A stretch of DNA of 64,000 nt from Pseudomonadota bacterium (GCA_021792815.1 JAJYTX010000002.1:1-64000), one strand, 5' to 3'; shown: positions 36,073 through 45,150, counted from the stretch's first letter. The notes: generated by a model not told the origin, from the sequence alone. Numbers and translations are program-made.

Positions 36073-37320
36073 TTAATAGGCGAAGTACGGACCCATGCCG
36101 GCGGAGGTGTTCTCGCCGGCGATGGCCACGTACACGTCGCGACCGAAGAAGAACGGCAGCCCGAAGTCGAACGAGCTCTGGTTCGAGCCCGATACGCCAA
36201 CATCATTGAATGCCGTGAATCCGGGGTTGGCCGTGAGCAGCGTCACCGCGTTGTCTATCGCGATCGCGACGCGGGAGACCGTGCCGTTTTGGTCGGAATT
36301 GGTGAGCGTGAAGGTGAGCGGCGAGGTCGGGCAGTAAAATCCGGGGGCCGCGGAGCCGGCGGGGCAGGCGGGGATCGCGCCGTCGTAGAAGAAATACGCG
36401 TTGGAGCCGGTGTCGAAGTACGAATCCGGCAGCGGCGTGCCGTTGAAGGTCGTCGTGATGTCGCCGGTCGAGGGATCGGCGGCGAGCACCGTGGCGGCGC
36501 TCATCGTGTTGTTACCCTCGGTTCCGATGCCGAATATCAGCGCGCCGCTCAGGCTGCTCGCGCCGGCGGCGGAGACCGAGGGCAGCTCGACGATGACGCC
36601 ATTGTCATCGGTCTGGAAATCGACGACGGGGTTGCGGACCTGCTCATTTTCGGCGACGGCGGATTGCGTACAGCCGCTTGCCGGACAGACGTAGTAGATC
36701 CCGTTGTCCGCATTGGCGAGGCAGCGGGCACCGCAGTCCTGGGCGAAGGGGCCGATGCCGAGCAGACCATTGGCGCCGAAGGCCGCGACGGTGTCTTCCT
36801 GGGCTCCGGTGCTCGCGCACCCGCCGGGGACTGCGCCATAGGCCGGATCCCCGATCACCTGCACGGGAATGGCGCTTGCCGATTCGCCGCCGATGTGCAC
36901 ATCGGCGGTCTCGACCGGACCCCAGCTGTAGCCGTCCGTGAACTGAGTGCACTCGAGGAGGGGCGCACCGTTCTCGCTCTCCTGCGGCAGGGCGAGGGCG
37001 AGCGTATTACCGGAGGTGTCCCGGGCGTTGGCGAGAATCCTCAGCCCGTACGAGCCGGTGTCGACCTCGACATCGTTGAACGTCTGGCACTGCGCCGCGC
37101 TGCCGGGAACGCACACCGTGACGCTCACATACGGTATGTCGACTGAATGCCCGCCCGGACCGGCATCCACCGTCAGGGGCACGACATTGGATGCGGCGGG
37201 GGCGCTGTGCGCGCTCGTGCTGGCATCGGACACGCCGCCACCCGCCCCCGATGAGCCGCCGCCCCCGCAGCCGGCGACGGCGAGTGCCAGGGCGCACGAG
37301 AGGATCGCGAGTCGTCGCAC
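36073..37320 (-). CDS. DUF3443 family lipoprotein with two DTGS motifs
   Basis: 415 aa. Lipobox in LALAVAGCGGGG, then a low-complexity linker. Core features of DUF3443: SVDIPYVSVTVCVPGS, CQTFNDVEVDTGSYGLR (DTGS at about residue 87), DGYSWGPVETADV, GANGLLGIGPFAQDCG, LPDSYFDTGSNAYFF (DTGS at about 303) and the C-terminus FDFGLPFFFGRDVYVAI. The paired DTGS motifs about 216 residues apart look like the two active-site aspartates of pepsin-type proteases; activity is inferred only. It follows a paralogue and a DUF2844 gene on the same strand, 158 bp after the paralogue. Confidence 0.88.
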   Translation of the reverse strand: MRRLAILSCALALAVAGCGGGGSSGAGGGVSDASTSAHSAPAASNVVPLTVDAGPGGHSVDIPYVSVTVCVPGSAAQCQTFNDVEVDTGSYGLRILANARDTSGNTLALALPQESENGAPLLECTQFTDGYSWGPVETADVHIGGESASAIPVQVIGDPAYGAVPGGCASTGAQEDTVAAFGANGLLGIGPFAQDCGARCLANADNGIYYVCPASGCTQSAVAENEQVRNPVVDFQTDDNGVIVELPSVSAAGASSLSGALIFGIGTEGNNTMSAATVLAADPSTGDITTTFNGTPLPDSYFDTGSNAYFFYDGAIPACPAGSAAPGFYCPTSPLTFTLTNSDQNGTVSRVAIAIDNAVTLLTANPGFTAFNDVGVSGSNQSSFDFGLPFFFGRDVYVAIAGENTSAGMGPYFAY

Positions 37321-37478
37321 GGTGCCCCCTGATGGCGTGCTTGCTGGCGGCTGTAGCGGCGGGAGCGGGGGGAACTTGAGCCGTTGCCGGGTGGACCGGC
37401 GCCGGTCTCGGTAGGGGCGGGGCGCTGCGTGGGCCCGGCGAAGTCCGCCGGGCCGCGATGCCCGTCATCGGTCCCGGG

Positions 37479-38822
37479 TCAATAGGCGTAAAACGGGCCG
37501 TAGCCGGCCGAGGTGTCCGCCCCGGAGATGGCAACGTACACGTTGCGGCCGAAGAAGAACGGCAGACCGAAATCGAACGAGCAGTCGCTCGAGCCGCAGA
37601 TGGCCGTCTGATCGCCGGCGTTCGCGCCGATGTCGTTGTATGCGGTATCCCCGTTGTTGAACAGCGTGCTGGCGTCGCCGACGTAGAAGGTCACGGGCGA
37701 GCTCGTCCCGGTCATCGCGCCGCTCGAGTTCACCCCGTAGTTGGTGGCGCTCAGCGTGACCGTGGAGCTCGGGCAGAACCAGCCGGAAAGGCTCGAGCTC
37801 GTGCAGGGCGGGATCGAGGTGTCGTTGAAGTAGTAGGCATTAGAGCCTGTATCGAACAGGGAGTAGGGGAGGGAATAGCCGTCGAAATCCGTGGTGACAT
37901 CGCCGCTGGCGTTGGCGGTGAGCACGGTCTGCGCGGTCAGAGCATTGTTGCCTTCGGTGTCGATGCCGAACACGAGCGAGCCGGTGACCGTCGGCGCGCC
38001 GCCCGAGGAGATCGCGGGCAGCTCGATGATCACGCCGTTGTTGTCGGTCTGGAAGTCGGCCACGGGATTGGTCGCCTGCTCGGAGGTGTCGACCGCCGCG
38101 CCGACGCAGCTCGCGCCATTGGAGGGGCAGCTGAAGTAAACCCCGCTGTTTGCGGCATTGCTGCCCGTGGAGCAGCTCGTGCCGCAATCATGGGTGAAGG
38201 GACCGATGCCCAGGATGCCGTTGGCACCGAAGGTGGCGACCGTGTCCTCGTTGGTGCCGGTGGCGCTGCAGCCGGAGGGGATGGGTGGAAAGCTGGACTC
38301 GCCGCTCTGGGTGGGGTCGCCGATCACCTGGATCGGTACGCTGGCGGCCGATTCGCCGCTGATGTCGATATCAGCGGTTGCGATCGGACCCCAGCTGTAG
38401 CCGTCGACGAACGCGGTGCACTCGGCGATGGTATTGCCGTTGGGGTCGGTCTCGGCCGGCAGGTTGAGGCTCAATGGGTTGCCGTTGGCGTCGGTGGCGT
38501 CGGCGAGGATCCTGAATCCATACGAGCCGGTGTCGACCTCGATGTGATTGAAGGTCTGGCACTGGGTGGTGCTGCCGGGATAGCAGATCGTGACGGTCGT
38601 GTAGGGAATGTCGACCGAATTGACGGACGTGCCATTGGGGCTGGGCCCGGCATCCACGACGATCGTGGCGACGTTGTTCGTTTGGCCGCTGCCCGAGCTG
38701 CCCGAGCTGCCTGTGCTACCCGAGCCGCCGGTGGTGACGCCCGCCCCTCCGCCTCCGCCGCAGGAGGCGATCGCGAGCATCAGCGGGACGAGCCCCAGTA
38801 AAAAGAGCGTTCGTGTGCGCAT
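37479..38822 (-). CDS. DUF3443 family lipoprotein, paralogue of the downstream gene
   Basis: 447 aa from the ATG at 38822 (MRTRTLFLLGLVPLMLAIAS). Lipobox IASC, then Gly and a Ser/Gly-rich linker. Same architecture as its neighbour: FNHIEVDTGSYGFR (DTGS near residue 97), DGYSWGPIATADIDI, GANGILGIGPFTHDCG, YSLFDTGSNAYYF (DTGS near 324), and FDFGLPFFFGRNVYVAI. Starts 19 nt after the DUF2844 stop, so those two are one transcript. Sequence identity is highest around the DTGS blocks and the C-terminus. Confidence 0.9.
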   Translation of the reverse strand: MRTRTLFLLGLVPLMLAIASCGGGGGAGVTTGGSGSTGSSGSSGSGQTNNVATIVVDAGPSPNGTSVNSVDIPYTTVTICYPGSTTQCQTFNHIEVDTGSYGFRILADATDANGNPLSLNLPAETDPNGNTIAECTAFVDGYSWGPIATADIDISGESAASVPIQVIGDPTQSGESSFPPIPSGCSATGTNEDTVATFGANGILGIGPFTHDCGTSCSTGSNAANSGVYFSCPSNGASCVGAAVDTSEQATNPVADFQTDNNGVIIELPAISSGGAPTVTGSLVFGIDTEGNNALTAQTVLTANASGDVTTDFDGYSLPYSLFDTGSNAYYFNDTSIPPCTSSSLSGWFCPSSTVTLSATNYGVNSSGAMTGTSSPVTFYVGDASTLFNNGDTAYNDIGANAGDQTAICGSSDCSFDFGLPFFFGRNVYVAISGADTSAGYGPFYAY

Positions 38823-38841
38823 GGGGTCCGTGTGCCTGTCG

Positions 38842-39315
38842 CTAGTGAAGATCGGAGAGGGAAACGCCCGAGGGCAGGAGCGAGGGCACGTACGCCATGC
38901 CGAAGAATGCGCGCATGTGGCCGCCGGCATGCACGACGAACTTCGCGCTGGTCAGCTCGATGTGGTTGCGCCCGAATCGCTGGGTCTTCTCCGCCGCCTT
39001 CAGCTGGCTGAAGTACTGGCTGCCCAGGGTCTGCTCGAGGTTCGGCATGGTCGGTCCGTGCCAGCTGACGGCGAAAACGATGCCGGCGGGGGACACGAAT
39101 TCCTTTACCACCGTGCCGGAGGGCAGGGTGATCTCCTCCACGGTATAGCCGATGCCGGTCCGCTGGCGCAGCTGCCCTTTCATCCTGGCCCGATCGGCCG
39201 ACACCGAGGCGACCGGCTGGCCGAGGCCGGCGCGGGCGGGCGCATGAGCGGATCCGAGCAGCAGGCCGGTACCGAAGAGGAGGGTGGCTGCGAGGGGGGG
39301 GTGGATGGCTTTCAT
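38842..39315 (-). CDS. DUF2844 family exported protein
   Basis: 157 aa. Signal peptide (MKAIHPPLAATLLFGTGLLL, cleavage likely after GSAHA). Mature part with YTVEEITLPSGTVVKEFVSP, GIVFAVSWHGPTMPNLEQTL and FVVHAGGHMRAFFGMAYVP, characteristic of DUF2844. The family is commonly encoded just before DUF3443, as here, and I infer a joint envelope function. A possible -10 (TATAGT) lies just upstream on the minus strand without a clear -35. Confidence 0.85.
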   Translation of the reverse strand: MKAIHPPLAATLLFGTGLLLGSAHAPARAGLGQPVASVSADRARMKGQLRQRTGIGYTVEEITLPSGTVVKEFVSPAGIVFAVSWHGPTMPNLEQTLGSQYFSQLKAAEKTQRFGRNHIELTSAKFVVHAGGHMRAFFGMAYVPSLLPSGVSLSDLH

Positions 39316-39479
39316 GATCCGGCACTATAGCGGTGAAGACGATGAATTCTTGTAAAGAAAATGATGGTGATCGGCTGCGGCCGTATCTGGACTGAACGGC
39401 CGGCCGCTTTCCCGGTTTACGGGCAAGCCCCCCATGAGCGCCCAAGCCAGCCGGAGGCCCCGCCGGGATCGTGAGCCGA

Positions 39480-39508
39480 TGGACATCCCGCGCGCTGTCC
39501 GATAGGAT
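39480..39508 (+). promoter_or_regulatory. Sigma70-type promoter for tRNA-Asp
   Basis: TGGACA (39480-39485), 17-bp spacer, TAGGAT (39503-39508), followed 16 bp later by the tRNA 5' end. Confidence 0.65.
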
Positions 39509-39524
39509 GCGCCCCCCTTTCGGT

Positions 39525-39601
39525 GGAGCGGTAGTTCAGCTGGTTAGAATACCGGCCTGTCACGCCGGGGGTCGCGGGTTCGAGTCCCGTCCGCTCCGCC
39601 A
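39525..39601 (+). tRNA. tRNA-Asp (anticodon GTC)
   Basis: 77 nt: acceptor GGAGCGG/CCGCTCC, D arm TAGTTCAGCTGGTTAGAATA, anticodon stem CCGGC/GCCGG enclosing CTGTCAC (anticodon GTC), T loop GTTCGAGTC, encoded CCA. A broken integrase follows on the opposite strand. Confidence 0.97.
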
Positions 39602-39639
39602 TAAATCAACGACTTAGAAAGCCCCGTTCGCGGGGCTGT

Positions 39640-40340
39640 CTAAATATCCGCCCCGAGTGTCCATGATCTTGGACGCGGGGTCGGCAGCGGCAGGGGGGCG
39701 GCCAGCCTCGGGAGGCGTCGATAGACGCGCCGTGTGAGGGCTGCGGACTGGTGTCCCATGCGGTCGGCGGCGGCCTGATCAGAGTCCGCGTCACTCGCGG
39801 GCTTTGCCCTGAGATCGTGGAGGCGCGAGCGCTGCCCGCCCGCGGCAACACAGGCGCTCATCGTCCTGTGCCCAAGAGTCTTGGAGCCGTCCGGCGCGTA
39901 CGGCTTTCCCTCCCACGTGCAGATCAGCGCGGCCCGCAGCCGCAGCGGCTCGCGCAAGAGCGCGTCAACAGTCCGTCCAGATCGTCGCTCCACCGGATGA
40001 CCTGCTGCTCGCCCGCCTTGCAGCGGGTGAACGGGAGTCCCGCGTCGGTGATGTGACGCCGCTCGAGCGCGAGAAGCGTGGAGCCATCCCGTCCGCGGGG
40101 CAGCGCCAGGTCCATCGCGTACTGCACCATCGGTGGCGCGAGCGCGGCTACGGCGAGGAATTCCTCATCGGTCACGTAGCGCTCACGCGGCTGCCCGCCG
40201 GGTAGCCGCAGGCCGTGGCACGGGTTTGGCGCGGACAGCATCCCGATCCGGCGGGCGAAGGTCATGACAGCAGACAGCAGGCGCATCACGCCCTCGCGGC
40301 GGACATGCCAATCAGCTCCGTGCCGAAGGCACACTCCTCG
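39640..40340 (-). pseudogene. Second tyrosine-recombinase remnant
   Basis: Read leftward: VMRLLSAVMTFARRIGMLSA (core-binding domain), PRERYVTDEEFLAVAALAPP, LALPRGRDGSTLLALERRHI, WSDDLDGLL, then a frameshift near 39960-39990 into LICTWEGKPYAPDGSKTLGH, RLHDLRAKPASDADSD (HDLR, catalytic HxxR box) and DRMGHQSAALTRRVYRR (GH box). The catalytic Tyr is probably in RRVYRR. The start is lost and the two halves are out of frame, so it is inactive. It abuts tRNA-Asp, its likely former integration site. Confidence 0.8.
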
Positions 40341-40464
40341 AGGCAAATGCTTATCGCGCGTTCTATGGCGGCCCACGGCTCCTCCCCTTGCGGATAGCCG
40401 CAAAACTGGGTTGCCGGCGGACCCGTGGCGGCGCGGGTCCGTCGATGGCGGCGCGCCGGCGGGT

Positions 40465-40749
40465 CCCTTTCGGTTCTGGGGCGACTTGGATTTCGCGGGT
40501 ATGCAGATCCTGAAGGCCCTGCGCAACCGCTTTGAGGGGCTCAGCGCCAGGAGACCCGGCTGCGAGTCGATGCTGGAAGCGCTCCGAAGCCGGGGCGGGT
40601 ACAGGCCGTTCGGGCCCGGAGAGTCCGGCCAATCCGATCCGCACCTGACCGGATGTTCGTTTGCGGATACCGTGCTGGTGCCGGCCATCGGCCGGCACGG
40701 CCCGCTCGATCAGGAGTGCGTGACGCAGATGACACGGCGCTGCCCGTAG
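40465..40749 (+). pseudogene. JetD-like (Wadjet, DUF2220) C-terminal fragment
   Basis: About 95 codons: FRFWGDLDFAGMQILKALRN is the TOPRIM-like acidic motif of JetD C-terminal domains (WGDLDxxG), then ESMLEALRSRGGYRPFGPG, ADTVLVPAIGRHGPLDQEC. The N-terminal part and a start codon are missing, and no jetA, jetB or jetC genes are present. JetD is the nuclease subunit of Wadjet, an SMC-type anti-plasmid system. The identification rests on the motif only. It lies between the broken integrase and the hybrid kinase gene, probably as cargo of the dead tRNA-Asp island. Confidence 0.55.
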
Positions 40750-40776
40750 GCGCGGCTTGGAGCGATGAAAGGGTTG

Positions 40777-42945
40777 CTATGTGTGTTCGGGCAGCGCGAT
40801 GCAAGGTGAGAGCAGCTCCTTGAGCAGCCCGAGCAGCTGATCGGGATCGACGGGCTTGCTCAGAAAGTGGAGATTCTCGTCGTCGCGCAGCCTCTTTGCG
40901 GCCGTGGAGGTGTCGCCGGTGATCAGGACCGCCTTGAAGTCGCTCCCACGGACTCGGCGCACGGACTCGATGACCTGCTCGCCGATCTCACCGCCGGCCA
41001 GATGGTAGTCGGTGATCACCAGCTTAAGATCCAGCAATACGCGCACGCGCTCGCGCGCCTGTGCGACCGAGCTCGCCGTGGCCACCCGGTAGCCCTCGGC
41101 CATGAGCAGCAGCCGGGTCGCATCGAGCACGGCCGGCTCATCGTCGACGACCAGAACGTGGTGCGCGCTCCTGGCGCTTCGCTCAGCGGCAGACCTGACT
41201 CCCGGTTGGCTCTGCGCCCCGACGGTCGCGATGCCTGCGGGCAGCCTGAGCACGAATGTCGAGCCCTTGCCGACTTCGGAGTGAACATCCAGCTCGAGGT
41301 TCAAGAGCTTGACGATCCGGCTCACGATGCTGAGGCCGAGGCCGTAGCCCTCCCGGGTTGCATTCGTCGGCACACCGATCTGGTAGAACTCCTCGTAGAT
41401 GTGGCCGATCTCCTGCGGCGCCATGCCGATGCCGGTGTCGCTCACCTCGATGCGCACCTCCTCGCCTTCGGTCGAGGCGCGCAACCGAACGTTTCCCTGC
41501 CACGTGTACTTGATCGCGTTGCTCAGAAGGTTGCGAAGCACCTGTCCTACGAGGGATAGATCGGAACGCACCCACACGGAAGAGCCTTCCATATCCAGCC
41601 GCAGGCCTTTGCTCGCCGCGACATTCGCAAACTCGCCGCGCAGCTGATCGAGGAGCGCAAAGGCCTGCCAGTCCGTGAGCACCGGCCTCACCGCGCCGGA
41701 TTCGAGCTTGCTGATGTCGAGCAGCGCGTTGAGCAATCGGGACATGACGCCGATCGCCGCTTCCTGTTGTGACAGGGCTCTCCCCGGGTCGGGGTCCCTG
41801 ACCATGCGGCGCAGGGCGCCATTGAGCAGAGAAATCGTCTGCAGCGGCTGACGCAGATCATGGCTCGCCGTCGCAAGGAACGTGCTCTTCGCGCGGTCGG
41901 CTCTTTCGGCCTTGGCGCGCGCCTCGCGCAGCTGCTCGAGGGTGCGCTTGCGGTCGGAAATGTCGCGAATGGCGCTTGCGATGTGCAGTCCCCCGGGCAT
42001 GGCGACCGGACCGAGAGTCACTTCGACCGGAAATTCGCAGCCATCGTGTCGGCGCGCGACCAGCTCGACGCTCGAGCCGACGGGGCGTGGTGCCGGAGTC
42101 GGAGCCTGCGCGTCGGGGAGGGGCGCCTGGCCGGCGAAATATCCCGTAGGGATCAGGATCTTGATCGATTTCCCGATCAGCTCCTGCCGGTTGTACCCGA
42201 ACAGCGTCTCCGTGCGCGCATTGACCAGGGAGATTCGGCTCGCCCCGTCAACAACGACCATCGCATCCGGGGCGGAGTCCATGAGCGCCCGAAAGCGCTC
42301 CTCGGCCTGCTGCAGAGCGAGGAAGTCGCGGCGGGTGAGCGTGTTGGCAATCAATCCGATGAGTACCGCGAGACCGCTGCCGGCCAGGATCAAATCGAGC
42401 GCCATGTTGCTCGCGCGGGCCATTCGCCGCTGCCGTTGCGCAATGCTGCCTCGCTCCTCGGTGATCAGATCGGAGACGTTGGCGCCAATGGCGTTCTGAA
42501 GCCTTTCCTCACTGCCGTTCATCATGAGCGCCGCCGCGCGCGGAGCGCCGTGGCCGGTGCGCGCGCGCAAGACCCGGGCAGTGAACGCCTCGAGCTGCTC
42601 GACCAGGGTGCTGATCACCGCGAGGCGGGGCCGTTCCGAGGGATTGTCCGCCGTCAGCGCATGCGCTCTTTGCAGGGCTGCATTGGCTTTGGCGACGGTC
42701 TGACCGTATGCCTTGAGATACGCATCATCCCCGGTGATGAGGTAGCCGCGCTCAGCGGTCAAGAAGTCCGAGTCGGCGACCACGACCGAGAGCAGCGCGC
42801 CGGCCACCTCCTGGGAGTGCGCCACCGAGGTCGCGTAGTCGCGTGACCGGGACGCGCTCCAGTACGCGAGTGCTCCGATGGCGATGGACACGCCCGCTGC
42901 GGCGATGAACTTGGCCGCGATTCTGTGCTGTGGCGTGAGCTGCAT
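40777..42945 (-). CDS. CHASE3-PAS hybrid histidine kinase with C-terminal receiver
   Basis: 722 aa from the ATG at 42945 (MQLTPQHRIAAKFIAAAGVS). TM1 (FIAAAGVSIAIGALAYW) and TM2 (LILAGSGLAVLIGLIANTL) flank a CHASE3-like periplasmic domain (FLTAERGYLITGDDAYLKAY). A PAS domain follows (FRALMDSAPDAMVVVDGAS), then HisKA (FLATASHDLRQPLQTISLL), HATPase_c (LRNLLSNAIKYTWQG, VSDTGIGMAP, GYGLGLSIVSRIV) and a receiver (HHVLVVDDEPAVLD, phosphoacceptor Asp in LVITDYHLAGG, Lys in FLSKPVDP). It has no output domain, so it would signal to another protein. Its catalytic core closely resembles the hybrid kinase at 55.1-56.7 kb. Confidence 0.9.
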   Translation of the reverse strand: MQLTPQHRIAAKFIAAAGVSIAIGALAYWSASRSRDYATSVAHSQEVAGALLSVVVADSDFLTAERGYLITGDDAYLKAYGQTVAKANAALQRAHALTADNPSERPRLAVISTLVEQLEAFTARVLRARTGHGAPRAAALMMNGSEERLQNAIGANVSDLITEERGSIAQRQRRMARASNMALDLILAGSGLAVLIGLIANTLTRRDFLALQQAEERFRALMDSAPDAMVVVDGASRISLVNARTETLFGYNRQELIGKSIKILIPTGYFAGQAPLPDAQAPTPAPRPVGSSVELVARRHDGCEFPVEVTLGPVAMPGGLHIASAIRDISDRKRTLEQLREARAKAERADRAKSTFLATASHDLRQPLQTISLLNGALRRMVRDPDPGRALSQQEAAIGVMSRLLNALLDISKLESGAVRPVLTDWQAFALLDQLRGEFANVAASKGLRLDMEGSSVWVRSDLSLVGQVLRNLLSNAIKYTWQGNVRLRASTEGEEVRIEVSDTGIGMAPQEIGHIYEEFYQIGVPTNATREGYGLGLSIVSRIVKLLNLELDVHSEVGKGSTFVLRLPAGIATVGAQSQPGVRSAAERSARSAHHVLVVDDEPAVLDATRLLLMAEGYRVATASSVAQARERVRVLLDLKLVITDYHLAGGEIGEQVIESVRRVRGSDFKAVLITGDTSTAAKRLRDDENLHFLSKPVDPDQLLGLLKELLSPCIALPEHT

Positions 42946-43437
42946 GAGGATGATCGAAGGAATCGCCCCCGATGGCAGCCGGAGGGAAAGCCGCCAGAGT
43001 CGGCCGACGCTACGGAGCGGCAGGCCGGGCCGCAATACGTAGAAGTCCGAAGCACTGCACGTGTCGCGCACTGCGCCCGGGGGAATGGTCGTCAGGGGCC
43101 CGGTGGCGCCGCTCGAGCGGCCGCAGCCGCGCCCGGGAATCAGGGCCGATTCAAGCCGGCTTTTTCGGGCAGGCGCTTTGGCGCGCTGCGCAAAGCTCGC
43201 TGGATCGCGGCGCTCGCGCGCGGGATTGAAAGGCTTGCCGATGATGCCGTCGGTCTTTTCCGCAATTGCCTCGCGCAGGTTCGCCTGAGTGGTCTCGGCG
43301 GCCACCCCGAGCGCGGCCGTCTCGGCGCTCGGGCAGCGGAAATGGACGGAGCGGGAGGCGCTGCGATCCACGGACAAATGAAGGAAATGCGGGCTGCCAT
43401 GGGCGAGGGATTTACAGAGCTCGCGGCTCTCATCGAG
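42946..43437. other. Gap without recognised gene
   Basis: 492 bp between the hybrid kinase start and the cupin 3' end, both on the minus strand. The kinase frame stays open upstream to 43377, but the residues there are low-complexity and unlike a domain, so I do not include them. Promoter not identified. Confidence 0.45.
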
Positions 43438-44115
43438 TCATCCCGGATGCAGATACGGGAAGCCTCCTTCCTTGACGTAGAGCTCGCAGCCCGCCGAGGT
43501 CCTCGGGGCGTGCCGAGACCGAGGGGGCAGGCGCAGCCATGTGTGCTCGCCATAGCGGCCATGCTCATCCTCGAACGAGCCCTGAAGGACGAGCAGTTCG
43601 GCACCGAGCGGATAGGCCCGCTCGCCAGGGGTCGCATCCGCCCTCCAGCGCTCCAGGTACGTGCGGTCAGCGTATCCTTCCTGGGAATAGAGCCGTTTGA
43701 GGTCGCGGCCGGCTTCCCTCGTCCATGCCATCGTGCGGGTATCGATCGCAACGTGTCTGCGGTCGCGCCCGGGGAATTGTCTGAGCTTCACGAACAGCAG
43801 ACACCCCTCGCGCGAGAACGGCGCATGGCGGAACCCTTCCGGGTTCAGCAGGTAGGTGCCCGCCGGCCAGTCCCCGTGCTCATCCGAGAACACTCCCTCG
43901 AGAACGAGGATTTCTTCCCCGTCCGGATGCTCGTGCACCGGGAATGCCGATCCGCGCTCGTAGCGCACGATCGAGGTGACCTGACCGGATTCCGGGGGGC
44001 CGACATGATGCAGGCGCCGGCGCCAGACCGTTCCGCTGGGACTTGCCGTCCACGGCAAGGACTGCGCATCGACGGCCACGCGGGCGGCGAGATCGCCGTT
44101 CAGGGGCTCGGTCAT
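43438..44115 (-). CDS. Double cupin protein, ChrR-like
   Basis: 225 aa from the ATG at 44115 (MTEPLNGDLAARVAVDAQSL). The first cupin has the metal-binding pattern FPVHEHPDGEEILVLEGVFS and GTYLLNPEGFRHAP. The second (ELLVLQGSFEDEHGRYGEHT, RLPPRSRHAP) is similar but lacks the HxH pair, so it may not bind metal. ChrR-type cupins occur as anti-sigma factors or stand-alone oxidoreductase-like proteins; no sigma gene is adjacent and no zinc-binding anti-sigma domain is seen at the N-terminus. Function unknown. Confidence 0.8.
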   Translation of the reverse strand: MTEPLNGDLAARVAVDAQSLPWTASPSGTVWRRRLHHVGPPESGQVTSIVRYERGSAFPVHEHPDGEEILVLEGVFSDEHGDWPAGTYLLNPEGFRHAPFSREGCLLFVKLRQFPGRDRRHVAIDTRTMAWTREAGRDLKRLYSQEGYADRTYLERWRADATPGERAYPLGAELLVLQGSFEDEHGRYGEHTWLRLPPRSRHAPRTSAGCELYVKEGGFPYLHPG

Positions 44116-44454
44116 GATCTTGGCCCTTCGCTGCAATGACGCCCCACGGGGATACGGAGCGCCCGTGCACATTCTACAGGCCCCGGACCTCGAGGGGGAT
44201 GGCGGAGGACAGCGTGCCCGGGCGAGTCGACCTCGCGCTGCGCCTGCCCGTGCGGCGAAGATCCTCGAGTCCGGGCGGACAGGCAACAACGGCGCGAGGC
44301 CCCTTGCGAGGGTTCCCGGTGCCTGCAGGCGCGGGTCGTGTCGCGCTTCGCCTTCCATTCGATCCGCACAGTCATATCTTTGAGCGCCGCCGGCATTGGC
44401 GGGACGGGTCGAGGGGCTTAACGTAGGTCCGTCGTCAGATCCATGGAGCCTGTC
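44116..44454. other. Gap without recognised gene
   Basis: 339 bp between the divergent cupin gene and a short coding fragment. It contains no convincing protein, RNA or promoter. Confidence 0.4.
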
Positions 44455-44598
44455 ATGAGCGTGACGGACTGGAGCATTTATCGTCGGCAGGTCGCGGTGA
44501 GCGTTGCCGTTGGCGTTGCCAGGCTGAGTCCTGACGCCGTCAGGGGCTGCGCTGCCGGTGCCGTGGACGCCTTCGGCGCGGCCGCCGCGCACCGTTGA
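44455..44598 (+). pseudogene. Short open frame resembling the N-terminus of a carboxymuconolactone decarboxylase family protein
   Basis: 47 codons, MSVTDWSIYRRQVAVSVAVG through ARLSPDAVRGCAAGAV to a TGA at 44596-44598. Many CMD-family proteins begin with a W-x-x-Y-R-x-Q segment followed by LSPDTVRGY, which this resembles. The catalytic CxxC region is absent, so it would be a truncated remnant. It could equally be a short real peptide; HPP begins 7-16 nt later. Confidence 0.35.
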
Positions 44599-44614
44599 GG
44601 AGGGCGTGCGGACA

Positions 44615-45136
44615 ATGAACGGCGGAGATCGGTTGGCGGGCCGAGTGCTCGCGTGTTGGGGTACCGCGATTTCCCCCAGCCTGCCGGCCTGGCTGTGGAT
44701 GGCCGGGCTGCTCGGGGCGTTGGCCTGGATCGATCACTCGGGCGGCGGAGTCTTCCTGGTTCCTCCCTTCGCGGCCACCTTGACGATCCTGGTGTATTTG
44801 CCCGGGGTCGCGATCGCCCAACCGCTTGCCGTCGTGTGTGGCTCGGTGGCCGGTGCGGCGCTCGGCACCGGTCTCACCGCGCTCCTCGGCTTCGGTCCCG
44901 GCGTGGCGATGGTGGCCGCGCTGAGCGCCGCGATCGTGCTGCCGCTGCTGCGCATCTTCCATCCGCCCGGCATCGCCCTGGCGATGTATCCCGCCCTGTT
45001 GCATCCGGGCGCGTGGTTCACCGTTGAGGTGGTGTTGCCCTTCACGCTCGCTGCGGTAAGCTCCGCTGCGCTCATGAGCCGGTTGCTCCCCGGATTTCCG
45101 CGCTACCCGAGGTCGATGGGGGCCAAGGCCGGCTGA
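44615..45136 (+). CDS. HPP family integral membrane protein
   Basis: 173 aa from the ATG at 44615 (MNGGDRLAGRVLACWGTAIS); a GTG at 44606 sits closer to the GAGGAGG and is an alternative. Four or five hydrophobic helices and the name-giving HPP motif in LLRIFHPPGIALAMYPALLH, plus FLVPPFAATLTILVYLPG. HPP proteins include plastid and cyanobacterial nitrite transporters, but the substrate here is unknown. The next open frame downstream is a gene fragment. Confidence 0.82.
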   Translation: MNGGDRLAGRVLACWGTAISPSLPAWLWMAGLLGALAWIDHSGGGVFLVPPFAATLTILVYLPGVAIAQPLAVVCGSVAGAALGTGLTALLGFGPGVAMVAALSAAIVLPLLRIFHPPGIALAMYPALLHPGAWFTVEVVLPFTLAAVSSAALMSRLLPGFPRYPRSMGAKAG

Positions 45137-45150
45137 TCCCGCTGCGGGCT

